A DNA stretch of 64,000 nt from Mimachlamys varia (lineage: Eukaryota; Mollusca; Bivalvia; Pectinida; Pectinidae): the NCBI GenBank assembly GCA_947623455.1, contig OX392534.1, forward strand, positions 35,283,426 through 35,347,425, in the 5' to 3' direction. Positions 53,968 through 64,000 of this stretch are shown in pieces (position 1 is the first letter of the stretch; each line of letters begins with the position of its first letter). The notes below the pieces were generated by a model, which was not told the origin of the DNA, did not search any database, and saw nothing but the letters and a program-made list of their open reading frames with translations. The position numbers and the translations under genes are program-made.

Positions 53968-56900
53968 CTGTGCAAATAAAACAACGACAATTAAACTGTA
54001 TTCATAATGGAAAGGAAATGTAGGAAAATAAAATATTTTAGAGAAAACCGAAGCGTTAACAAAATCGTAATCCGAACTCTAAATCGATTAAACCAGGGCC
54101 AAAATATGAACAAAGGAAAGATTTACACGGAGACCTTTGTAAAAGTAAAAGGGAAAAGACCAGGTTTTCCAGAAGAGTAAGCGTCTTCTGCTTCATCGAC
54201 GACCCCCGCCATGTAAATCTTTGTCACATCAAAGTAAACATAAAGTTCTCAAAACCGAGTACCATTGTCAATCACAACAAGTAAACACACTTGATGAAAT
54301 AATTTCATTCCAAAATTAGATAGACTTTAAACATCGTCAACTACATGTAAATAACTATAAAATCTTCAAAACGAGTTCAATTGATCAAGATAATATGGAA
54401 TGGACTGCAAGTGTACTTACTGATCTGATCACAGGTAGTGTCCACCTGACCCCATTCTTCGTCGTCCTGACATTGGACTGTCTTTGCCCCAACCATTCTG
54501 TATCCGGTATGACACGTAAACGAAACACTACATGTCGAATACGAGAGAATATTTCCATTTGTCACGCTCGGAGTCGTCAGACTACAACCTGTATACGAAT
54601 TAAATCCGTACAATCAAAACGCTGTTCCCCCTTTTTATTATTGTGCCACCCAAGTAAAATACTATGATACTGTTTCATGAGTATTTCGTAATTGTATATG
54701 CCTTTTTAAAGTAATTTCAGCGTTGTTTCCTAATTGATACTTTTTGACAAATATTAAAATGTGTAATATGCTTGTTTTAGCACATAGCATAACAAACCTT
54801 AGATAAAACATGTTATGTTAGGGGTTTCCACTTCTATCAGGGGCCGCGGTGGCCGAGTCGTTAAGATGTACCGCCATTCTACCACTAGCCCTGCACCTCT
54901 GGGTTACGAGTTCGAAACCCACATGGGGCAGTTGCCAGGTAATGTCCATAGTTCGGTGGTTTTTCTCTGGGTACTCCGGCTTTCCTCCACCGCCAAAACT
55001 TGGCACGTCCTTAAATGACCCTGGTTGTTAATAGGACATAAAACTAATAAAACAAACTAAATTTTTTATCATTTAGCTTTCCTTTTTCGAGTAATTTACG
55101 GTTTTGGTTTTTTTAACACAAACATCAGTTCAATCAAACGAAATATGTAACTTTTCTTTTTTATTGTTAACTCGTATTCAATTGATTATCCATACCGAAC
55201 ACATACTTGGTTTGGGTTATTTTGCTTTCCAGTCAATTACCAGCCAGGGTCATTTATGGACGTGCCAGATTTTGAAGGTGGATGAAAGCTGGAGTACCCA
55301 GAGAAAAACTATCGACCTAAGGTCGATTAATGGGGCAGGGCAAAATATGAACAAAGGAAAGATTTACATGGAGACCCTTGTAAAAGTACAAGTGAGTAAG
55401 ACCAGGTGTTCTGTTTGTCTGCTTCACCGCCATGTAAATCCTGGTCACATCCAAGTAAATATCAAAATGTTTTTATATTCTTTTGAATTTGAGAGGACCT
55501 CCCTATGAAATACGCTTGAACAGTTCAACATTTGCACTATGTGACATAACTTATCTCTTTTACAATGGCATACACACATTTAATTCCACCTAAAGGTGCC
55601 GTAACATGTCAGGACAGTGGGAACATCTATAAACAAGAGGCCCGGAGGACCTGTATCGCTCACCTGGATACATTGGTACATGTATCTAGGTAATCATGGT
55701 AAAATATTTTCTACAAAGATCCCATGGACATGGACAGACCAAAATACCAATAGTTGAAGCATATCAGTATAAATTAAGTTTGGTTAATTGGTTGTTTTCT
55801 TATCTGTTTTCACCATTGTGTTCGTCGTTTTATGTCCAGCAATGGTATATATAGTTTTGGGGTGGGGATTTCAAAGTTTTAAAGTTATGACTCAGAAGTC
55901 AAGTCTGCAAGGGGGTGGCAGACTCTGGGTCAAATCTAAAATCAAGACTGTGATGGTCTCTTTATACCCACAGTTATATGTATCGTTTTGGGAGTAGGAA
56001 TCTCTATCATTTACAAGTTACGACTCAAGAGGTAAGCCTGCAAGGGCGTGGCAGACCCTGGAGTCAAAAAATTCATATTTGTGATTGTCTATTTATTCTC
56101 ACCAATTGAGGGGATTTCAAACGGTTAAAATTTATATGATATCAATATTGCCAAACGGACGCCTTTTGACCCCGCCCATCAGGCCCCTGGTGATGAGCTC
56201 CTTCGTTTGTATAAATTCAAATCCCAGCCACCTACACTTGTATGTATGCTACCACTGAAACATATATGTCCTACATTGCTTAGATCCAGAGAAGAAGTCA
56301 ATATTGAAATACAATTTTGAATCCCAGCACAAGTGATGCTACCTGCAAATATGAGCAATTGTCATCGCTCAGTTTCAGAGAAGAAGTCATTTATAACAAT
56401 ATAGCAAAGTTGACCCCCTTTTGCTCCCCCCCATGCCTCTAGGGGTCAGCCCCATCATTTGTACAATTTTGAATCCCCGCCGCATAGGGATGATTCTGAC
56501 CAAATTTGGTCAAATTCCATTAAGCGGTTATGATGAAGTCGATTGTTAGCTAAAAATATATTTATGGGCATGAAAATGCATGTACATAGATAATCTTTTT
56601 TGGTATTTATATCGTTTGGGATTTATTTTTTTCATTGGAATTCATATATCTGAAAACATTTTCTATCTGCAAAACAGTTCACAGGATATGATTTTTGGTA
56701 TAACCATATCTTGGTATTTTTAATATTCTTACCTGTGTTTTTTGTGTATCCAATCTTATCTCCATAGTTTCCTACCAGTCTTTGAGAAAACATCTCGCAG
56801 GTCTTTGTTTGGGAAGAATACACAAAGGAAGCACATCGACACTTGTACTGAAGGCAGTATGTTCCACACCACATCTTGTTCGTCACATTGTGTTTGGTCT

Positions 56901-57042
56901 CCAGAAGATGATGATTATACGAGGATATCGAAGACAGGTAAACTCTACTGAAGTATCTTCCAATGATTGTTCCGCTTGACTCAAAAACCAGTAGTGTCAT
57001 TATCCATACCAATAAGAACGATTCGTTGAAGAGGGAACACAT
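53771..57042 (-). CDS. Secreted PAN/apple-sushi protein, three exons
   Basis: Minus-strand exons 57042-56733 (310 nt), 54588-54421 (168 nt) and 53967-53771 (197 nt) join with GT/AG borders and phase 1 at both joints: 675 nt, 224 residues. Exon 1 gives a signal peptide (M-C-S-L-F-N-E-S-F-L-L-V-W-I-M-T-L-L-V-F) and a PAN/apple-like module with C-G-T-Y-C, C-R-C-A-S-F-V-Y and T-C-E-M-F. Exon 2 is a sushi/CCP module (C-S-L-T-T-P, F-T-C-H-T-G-Y, V-Q-C-Q-D, W-G-Q-V, T-T-C-D). Exon 3 begins K-C-G-K-P-E-E and ends L-P-C-S-V before TGA. Such modules bind carbohydrate or protein outside the cell. No membrane helix follows the signal, so it is probably secreted. The start at 57042 is the first ATG of the frame and gives a clean signal peptide. 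Three broken relatives lie in this window. Confidence 0.75.
54030..54300 (-). mobile_element. R1 copy in intron 2 of the PAN-sushi gene
   Basis: Minus-strand R1 with tail and part of the upstream segment, same orientation as the host gene. Flanking and internal bases correspond to the copy at 1822-2047 in the paralogue's intron. Confidence 0.8.
54421..54588 (-). CDS. PAN-sushi gene exon 2: sushi/CCP module
   Basis: A 168-nt phase 1-1 exon between CGTATACAG and GTAAGT. It has four sushi cysteines in order (C-S-L, F-T-C, V-Q-C, T-T-C), the G-Y after the second Cys, and the Trp (E-E-W-G) before the last. Its length is typical for one CCP module per exon. Confidence 0.8.
54838..55060 (+). mobile_element. 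tRNA-derived SINE
   Basis: GGCCGCGGTGGCCGAGTCGT (A-box region of tRNA-Ser/Leu type), GAGTTCGAAACCC (B box), CTCTGGGTACTCCGGCTTTC (central motif) and tail GTTGTTAATAGGACATAAAA. It lies in intron 1 of the PAN-sushi gene. Confidence 0.8.
55203..55325 (-). mobile_element. Partial SINE (3' part)
   Basis: TTACCAGCCAGGGTCATTTA, GGACGTGCCAGATTTTG and GGAGTACCCAGAGAAAAAC are the minus-strand body of the SINE at 54838. The tRNA-like head is replaced by an R1 fragment. Confidence 0.7.
55325..55470 (-). mobile_element. R1 fragment joined to an SINE piece
   Basis: GGCAAAATATGAACAAAGG through CCATGTAAATCCTGG. It lacks the usual 3' terminal 60 bp and begins directly where a partial SINE (55203-55325) stops. 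Confidence 0.65.
55630..56560. repeat. Bivalve interspersed repeat, about 0.9 kb
   Basis: AACAAGAGGCCCGGAGGACC, repeated GGGCGTGGCAGACCCTGG type phrases, TCTAGGGGTCAGCCCC and TTCTGACCAAATTTGGTC. It lies in intron 1 of the PAN-sushi gene. Non-coding. Confidence 0.7.
56733..57042 (-). CDS. PAN-sushi gene exon 1: signal peptide and PAN/apple module
   Basis: 310 nt from ATG to the donor GTAAGA, exit phase 1. About 23 residues of hydrophobic signal peptide precede a module of about 70 residues with conserved cysteines and the phrase C-A-S-F-V-Y-S-S, close to the PAN consensus 'C...C.sF.Y'. It ends G-Y-T-K-N-T-G after splicing. Confidence 0.72.
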
Positions 57043-57859
57043 CTTGTCGTTCCTTTGGGATCTTTGTGAAACTAAACTTGCCAACACAAACCTACTGTGT
57101 TATAGCTTAATGAATATGTCTGCTAGTGGTATATCAGAGACAGATAACTGTGTGATTGTCCGACGAGAATGTCGCCAAGACTTTTATGTTAAAGATTTTT
57201 GGAGCTGAATAATCGATAAGCTATTTTAGTATTTAAATTGAACCATAACGGATATTATGTAGATCATATCACAAAGGATTTAATAATTGTTTTCTTAGAA
57301 CGTTGGTCTTTGATGATCAGATATAATTACGGTAGTAATAATTTTCCAGACCGACACAGATTCGACTACACAGGCTACGTCTATGACGGTATTTTTTATA
57401 TGGAGTTGTCAGACTGACTGGCTTCCTGTCGTGTTAGATGTGTGTAAACATTTACATTTGGTCAATCTGCCAGGTAACTGAATAATTTGTAATTTATATT
57501 TTTTGTATGCATGCAATTAACTATATTATTATGATGCTAATTACATTATATATGTATGGTGAGAATGTGTGTGTGTATGTCTAATGAATGTTTGCAAAAG
57601 TATACTTGTTAATCAAATGTGTGTTACCTTCCTTTGACTGTTTTCATTTCACTATCTATTGCTTTAATTTATCTTTATTGTGTATATATTTGCTCACTGT
57701 GTACAAAACCACCAAAGGAGATAATTAATATAGGCATTGCCTGATATTCAATCCTTTTGACATTTTCCACCTTGTTTTGTCATTAAAATTTGTTGAAATG
57801 AAATAAACATTTACCCGTCAGCAGAACGTCCTACTTATTTCTAATTTCACATATGTTTA

Positions 57860-58235
57860 CCAAATGTATACTTGCACAATTTCATGGTCGCCATCTTTGT
57901 CTCATTGAGAAATATTTTTATCTTTGGATGATATGAAGATCGACAGTTTTGAGTATTTTTCATTAGTGTGCTTACTTGTTTTTGATTGCAAATGATGACT
58001 CGATTGTCACTTAAAGGACTTGATGTTTACTTGGATGTGACCAAGCTTTACATGGCGGGTATCGTCGATGAAGTAGATAAAGACACTTACTCTTCTGGAA
58101 CACCTGGTCTTATTCTTTTGAAATTTTACAAGGGTCCCCATTTGAATATTTCCTTTTTCATATTTTGTCCATAGTTTAATCGATTTTGAGTTCGGATAAT
58201 GGTTTTGGTGCCGCTTCGGTATACTCTAATTTTTT
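57860..58235 (+). mobile_element. R1 retroelement, long copy
   Basis: TTTCATGGTCGCCATCTTTG (RT C-terminus region) through the tail frame Y-M-A-G-I-V-D-E-V to TTCGGTATACTCTAATTT. Confidence 0.8.
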
Positions 58236-58899
58236 TATTGTACCCTTCGAAGACGGAATTCGTAAACTATCTACAGTTCTATAGTAAAATATCAAAGGGA
58301 ATATTATACCGAATAAGGAAACCTATTGAAATCTGTTTATTTTGATTTATAATGTGTTTATAATGACCACGTGTAAAGCTAGTTTATTTTTATTTGATGG
58401 ATTTCAGAGAGAGTTGGTGATTTTTTATGAACACGGAACTTAATGTGGATTATACAATTGATATTGAAAGCACAATATGCCCTCCCTTAAAATAATATTC
58501 AACCTTTATCTCTTAAAAAAGCTCTCAAAATTAATGACAAATATATGTTTGTCATCATGATTTATAACAGGAACAAATTAATGCTGGAGTATAACACAAA
58601 AGTCATGAATACGAGTGTTTGAGATTAAAGCTGCACAACCATCCATATATTCTCTATCTTTACGTTCAAACATTATTACATCATTTTGTATCTAAGGATG
58701 ACTTACTTAAATCTTTGAATAATTAACACAAATAAGGTCGATAACGAGGAAAATACGAGTGCGTAGTAAACGTTACCTAGTGTTGAGAAAGATTAAACGT
58801 AACAGTGCGGTAAAATATCAATTACGGTTTGGTGCTAGGTCTTGAAATAAGGGAGACAACTGTGTAACTATATTTCTAGTGAATCAGCAATCATCAGGA

Positions 58900-59240
58900 T
58901 TTATATCATTCCCAAAATTAAAACAGCATAACTAAGGACCCCCAGGAATATTCATATGAAATTTAAGATCCAACCTATATTTCTCAAGAAATTGCGACAA
59001 AAACATTTAAATTTTAAATCAAAGATGGCTGTATGTCAGCTTTCAAATCCAAGATGAATCATATTGCTTTTAGGGTCAGTAGGACAATGAACAACTAGGG
59101 ACCATGAGGAACCTACAAATGTTATTTAAGAATGATCCATCAAGAAGTTCTCCAAAAAAGGCGATAAAATGAATTGTTTAAGGACGAACCGACGAAGGCC
59201 AATTCGAAAAGCCCTGAACGTGATGATGGTGGGCTAAGAA
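58900..59240. repeat. Bivalve interspersed repeat fragment
   Basis: GGACCCCCAGGAATATTC, TCAAGAAGTTCTCC, AAGGACGAACCGACGAAGG and GTGATGATGGTGGGCTAAG. The minus-strand ORF at 59140 is a shadow of it. Confidence 0.6.
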
Positions 59241-59349
59241 ATATTATCATTCCCCGAAATATCCGGTGTATTATACGCGATTCCAAAATAATTACTTTCT
59301 GATTTAAGAAAATTGTATTGCTTTCTTTACATAGTGTAACCATATAATG

Positions 59350-60690
59350 TTTATGATTTCCATTTCACGAAGAAAATACAACTTTGATACAAAGCAATGT
59401 TCACAGTATTATACATCTACTTATTGAGCATTTATCGGAAACTTTTTCAAACATTCAAAACATGTCCAAATGATGTAAAATGTATTTAAAACGTAGCTTA
59501 AAAGTAAAATATGTATTATGTAAACTTATTTTTCAATGTGATAGCATGTATATCTGATACATGCACTGTTCAGGCTCAGTTAATTTCTGCTACATAGGAC
59601 TACATATATACATGTACCAATGTGGTTGGGTTTTTTTAAAACAAAAGATGACACTGTAAAATTATCGTATGTGGGTTGTCACCAAAACGAAACAATATTG
59701 GTCCAGTTACAGCTAGGAAAGCACAAATCACTTACTTCGAATAAAAAGAATGCACATGTATCTTGAAAAAGTGGAAATTTATTGACACTACATTAAACAA
59801 CTGGTATATTTGTCAAAATAAATCGAACAAACTTTGTAAAAACTATCAACTTTGGGTTCATCTTCGTTGAACAACACATACTGTATCATAATTGCCAGAT
59901 GAAATAAAAATATTGTAAGATTTTCTGAATTTATATGTACAACAAACAAACACAAATAGTAAGAAAGTACCAAGTGTCAACATATCCACAGTCGTTAAAA
60001 TAAATGCAAAACATTCAGATTACCACAAACAGACCGAAAATGTGGCATCGCTTCTAGGCCCATCGAAGGATGACTTTTCCCCCTCCTCCTAAAGAACAGT
60101 CTAAAAGGTGAAAGGCCTAGAGACGACATCACTGTTTTCGTAATATGTTTTCTTTACATGTAATTATTTTAACATTTAATCATGCATTTTATTTGTACGT
60201 CTACCAGCAAAATAAAATCGTTTTTATTCGTATTTATGCATGAAAGAAAATCTTAACACAAAAGAACATGCACAACATTGTAATAAGATAAAAATTATGG
60301 AGAACATGTAACTGCAAACTTAAGTGTACGTTAAAGGTAGCACAACAATACCAGATTGGTATGTTTCCACGATTGGTACAAGAAAATGTTTCAAATATAC
60401 ATTGCTTTAAATATAATTCAGTATTTCATCATGCTAGGGTACAGTTATGTACAAATACTTGTTAATATTTCTTCATTATGATTTCAGTGTCATTTTCAAA
60501 ACCAAACAGATTCCTACACATTTAGGTTTCTCCCATAATTTAACCCAATCTATGACGTCTTAGTCATCAGACAATTACGTAAACGAAAATTTTACTTTTT
60601 AACAAAGCTCCGATCACGTGGGTATAAATTCAGACCAGAATATTTACTTCATAACTGCGGAAAGTAAGACCCTCACTACTGTGAATGGGC
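59350..60690. other. Spacer, little recognised
   Basis: AT-rich. A weak inverted pair TTCTAGGCC / GGCCTAGAG is present at about 60053-60122. Confidence 0.45.
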
Positions 60691-60699
60691 AGCAAAAAA

Positions 60700-61390
60700 G
60701 ACGTTGATTAACAATTTAAAAAGATGTTCCTCGTCCTGTTTCAGTTGGAGACAAATGTTAAGAAGACACACTAATGCAATGGAGAATTTCGTTCGCTAAC
60801 GCCGAGAGTTCGTTAGAGTGGGAGAAATAAAAAGATTGATCAACAATAGAAAAAAGATGTTCCTATATTTTCCCGGCTAATAACAAATATTATGAGGCCG
60901 CTTTCCTGATAGTTCGTTTTAGAGGTAGAAATCACATCATTGATCAGCAGTAGAAAAAGATGTTCCTCATCTTGTCTCGGTTGGTGACCACTATTATGAG
61001 GTCACATTCCTGAAATGGAGAATTCCATAGGCTACTGCAGAGAGTTGGCCCAATTAGGTAAGTTGATAACGATACAGTTGGAGACAAATGTTACGAAGAC
61101 AGTCATACAATGGGGAATTGAATTAATTTATGCTGAGAGTTCGTTACAGTGGGAAAAATAACAAGATTGATCAACAATAGAAAAAATATGCTCGCATCTT
61201 TTCCCGGCTAGTAAAAAAATATTATGAGGCCGCTTTCCTGCAATGGAGAATTCCATACGGTACCGCAGAGTTTGCCCAATAAGGTAAGTTGATAGGTGGC
61301 AGAAGTTGATTACCGATTTCAAAAAGATGGTATTCAGCTTGTCCCAGTGTCCACAATGGAGAATTTCATTCGCTAACGCTGAGAAAAACT
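60700..61390. repeat. Degenerate repeat of about 120 bp, six units
   Basis: Blocks TTGATCAACAATAGAAAA, TTTTCCCGGCTA, TATTATGAGGCCGCTTTCCT, AATGGAGAATTCCATA and GAGAGTTCG recur in order at irregular spacings of about 100-140 bp. No ORF follows the period. Confidence 0.7.
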
Positions 61391-61399
61391 CTGGTTAAA

Positions 61400-62450
61400 T
61401 TCAAAAATATCTGTTACATGTTTTTCGATATTGACTTCATGCAGAACGACGACCATCAAATAATGGAAACTACTCAATTTAAGTTTAAAAGCCAGAACAT
61501 ACCAATACACCCCCATAAAACACTGAGGCCCAACATTAACATGACCTTCATAGGCATAAAACTCTGTATGCAAAATCAATTTACATCTGCTTAATTAACT
61601 AGTTTATCTAATATATATTTATCATTTATTCATTCAAATTTCATTTTATTTATACATTTTTTTAAATTTCCCTTGGCATAGCAAAACATTAATCATGACC
61701 ATCGTATAGTCATGATAATGTTTCTTGCATTTGACGGCTAAAGATGTGAAAGGTATGACAAGTACGTGTGGTGTATAAGTCGTGTCCTTTTTGTTAGTCT
61801 TATGCATAATGTAAATCAGAAATTCTTATTTTTAAGTGTATGTGCGGACTGAAACGGCATGTTATGTATTGTAATACAAATGTATTGATAGAGAACGCTT
61901 ATTGAGGAATTCTACAAAGGGATAACGTAAACGTAAAATGATGTTTTTAAATCATTTATAATTGTTTCTGATTGTTTGTGTTTTTAGATATCAATGTAGG
62001 TAAGAAGCAAAACAATAGTCATGATAAACTATGTGTAATGTGATGCGGTGTTGTGTCAAGCTTTTGACGGCTAAGAGATGCAAACGACAATATGGTGAAG
62101 ACCTCGCTATAGGAAACGGCAAATTCATGTTTGATAGACACTCCGATAAAATAAAACAAAACCATGATCATTTTATCAAAGTATCTTAGACAATTACTCA
62201 TTCTGAAAAAAGGAGAAAGTTGGTTTTCAATATATCCTGTAACATATTTATGTACAAGACTTATAACAGTTACCTTCCTTACATTGCACCAATCAGAATT
62301 CAATAATTAATTAGTTCCGTGACAGAAACCATGCTTGTTAACATGTTTTTATGTTATATGGTGTCAGAAATCACAAAGATCTCACGTACCAAGCCATAAA
62401 AAGGTTAAATTGGTAAGACTGATTTAGAATGGAGCATTTTATACCTCTCA
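61400..62450. other. Spacer, nothing recognised
   Basis: AT-rich up to the retrotransposon gag remains. Confidence 0.5.
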
Positions 62451-62454
62451 ATAA

Positions 62455-63150
62455 CATTAGTTTCGCTGGAAACGTGTCTGAAACTGGAAGGCTTCAAAGA
62501 TACAAACACTATCTCCTCGCGGCAGACAAGGGAAATAAAGATGACGCAACCAAGGTCGCGATCTGACATCGAACAATTGGAGATGAAGGGAATGAGATTT
62601 CAATAATCTCCAATTCGAAGCGGGGGGTGAGGGAAACACGATGTTGTCCTTGACAAATTCTCGGATTACTGTTATCCTAGAAAGAATACCCTCCTGGAAA
62701 GGTACGCATTTTGGGAACGGTCCCAGCAGAATGGCGAGACTATAGCTCAGTTTGTTACGGCGAAAACTGCTATCTCAGCAGTGCAAGCCACGACGAAAGA
62801 AGGGTCCAGTCCGACCCAATCCAGTGCAATTCTGACTAAACAAAAGGAAGGGAGAACATTACAGATACTCCAACTACGCCACAGTCTGATTCATGTAGAA
62901 ATCAGTTAAAATTAGAACAACAGTTAACGGGACAAAACCCTGTTCCAGGGCTGTATATGCCTTCAACCCCGCCATGATGGTGGATTTGTTTACGAACATG
63001 CATCAAATGATGCAAACTCAAATGGACATAATTCGAGATAAGCGAGAGTCGGGCAGACGGAGGCTGGAGAGACGTAATGTCACGCTTGAACAGGTACGCG
63101 ATATCAGTCATGCATACGAAAATGCACAAAGGGTGGCAACTTCTATCGAA
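62455..63150 (+). pseudogene. Degenerate Ty3/Gypsy-like gag
   Basis: Interrupted frames show F-A-G-N-V-S-E-T with R-Y-K-H-Y-L-L-A-A (gag N-terminal helix region), then Y-P-R-K-N-T-L-L-E-R-Y-A-F-W and G-E-T-I-A-Q-F-V-T-A (the capsid motif of Ty3/Gypsy gag), and finally E-R-R-N-V-T-L-E-Q-V-R-D-I-S-H-A-Y-E-N (end of capsid). Stops and frame changes divide the three blocks, and a segment between them does not match gag. No zinc knuckle, protease or RT is seen. Inactive. Confidence 0.6.
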
Positions 63151-63169
63151 AATCACGAAACTGTGAATA

Positions 63170-64000
63170 AAGTAAAATCCAAAGGCTCGTACATGTATGA
63201 TGGTTACCAAGATTACGACATAAGAATTGATCACCATTTTCTGGCTGAGTGTGATGGTGATGATGATACCTCAATGGAGGTGTGACAGCAAATCGACAAT
63301 TTGTTGCACGGTCGGAATCTGACACCACTAACTTAAGTGAACAGAACGCTAAGACGCAAGAGGAAAAAGAGGAGACCGTGATGAACTACCCAAATGTATG
63401 CGGGAATTGGCCTAAGAATTGTCTCGGTCATCTACGACAGGACCGGAACTCGCCAATGAAAAATTGGCACAGTATTTAACCTACACGCTGTCAAAAAGAA
63501 TGCCAGAGGGAAAAATTCAAAGATATAATGGGAAAAAATCCTCGTCCCATCAACATGGAGTTCCTCCAGGCATCTAAAACAGAAGTCGAAATTTGGAAAA
63601 AACTTAAACATGACACTAAAAGTCGGGACCTGCGCATGCAGAAAATTCAGGAAAAATTGTTGAAAGGGTTAGTTCCCTTTGCCCTTAGTCTCCACGCTGA
63701 CCACACTGTGGAAGACAGTGACAGACGACGTCGAAGGAAATTGTCGAAAGTGTGTTGAAGGCAAACATCGACAGTTTCATATTAGCAAGCAGCGTATCGC
63801 AACAGCTAAGTCAGAGAAGGAGAGACTTCATACAGCATGACCTTTACGTCTCTGTGTTCATCTAACAAACCCGTGACAATACAGCTGTTTGGGGACGACT
63901 TGTCCAAGTCCATGCAAGAAATAAGCGACAACAACAAAGTGGCATATCAAGTCTCACATTCGGGACAGGGCCACAGAAGAGCTTTCAGATACCCTGCTAG
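63170..64000 (+). pseudogene. DIRS-type retrotransposon gag-like ORF, frameshifted, running off the window
   Basis: Across several frames: [58 protein letters not shown], and L-F-G-D-D-L-S-K-S near the end. This order of 'PRP...EIW..L...K..DL..QK.Q...KG' followed by 'LFGDDLS' is typical of the first ORF of DIRS-like elements in molluscs and corals (recalled, not searched). At least three frameshifts or stops occur. Its tyrosine recombinase and RT, if present, lie beyond the window. Confidence 0.6.

Noticed and set aside
54841..54925. tRNA gene of Ser/Leu type
   Set aside because: A and B boxes are present but the cloverleaf is imperfect and a SINE body and tail follow, so it is a SINE head.

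Overview
This window looks like AT-rich, repeat-dense nuclear DNA from a bivalve mollusc. The reasons are spliced genes with long introns, tRNA-derived SINEs ending in the tail motif TTAATAGGACATAAAA, the 'ACAAGAGGCCC...' and 'GTGACCTTGACCTTTGA' type interspersed repeats common in bivalves, satellites, and a mollusc-like set of extracellular domains (PAN/apple, sushi, ENaC). I cannot name the species. Bacterial-style ORF reading does not apply: most long open frames here are translations of tandem repeats, and the real coding sequence sits in short exons, most of them phase 1-1.

Layout. 1-11.3 kb (+): an eroded sushi exon (about 1.5-1.66 kb), an intact-looking C-terminal exon (4805-5001), and a second eroded C-terminal exon (about 10.6 kb), all from a small PAN-sushi secreted-protein family. 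12-23 kb: transposon remnants plus an N-terminal ENaC/degenerin-type channel exon (16.7-16.9 kb, minus) broken by a frameshift and cut by a retroelement. 24.0-25.8 kb: a 25-bp satellite with no stop codon in any forward frame. 28.4-42.5 kb (minus): the main gene, a predicted type I membrane receptor of about 600 residues. It has a signal peptide, a possible split Ig-like ectodomain, a Thr/Ser-rich stalk, one membrane helix and a tyrosine-rich tail. Its splice phases close exactly. The stalk exon is tandemly duplicated in frame with about 2 kb of flanking intron that carries a nested 37/111/222-bp repeat. One intron also holds a 1.3-kb element with inverted ends and a captured coding exon. 46.5-48.1 kb (minus): a third, dead PAN-sushi copy. 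50-52 kb: retroelement RT remnants and two unrecognised coding-like segments. 52.2-57.0 kb (minus): a complete three-exon PAN-sushi gene whose stop codon lies inside the first unit of a roughly 78-bp, 20-copy tandem array. 58-62 kb: repeats. 62.4 kb to the end: degenerate Ty3/Gypsy-like gag followed by a DIRS-like gag ORF running off the window.

A 3'-anchored, variably 5'-truncated retroelement family (called R1 here) occurs at least 16 times. Its longest copy carries the C-terminal part of a reverse transcriptase. A second family of about 330 bp (called R2 here) occurs about 12 times. Two gene products are probably made: the membrane receptor and the secreted PAN-sushi protein. Both are extracellular-recognition types and lie in the same orientation, but nothing in the sequence shows that they act together. 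No rRNA gene, functional tRNA gene or CRISPR array was seen.
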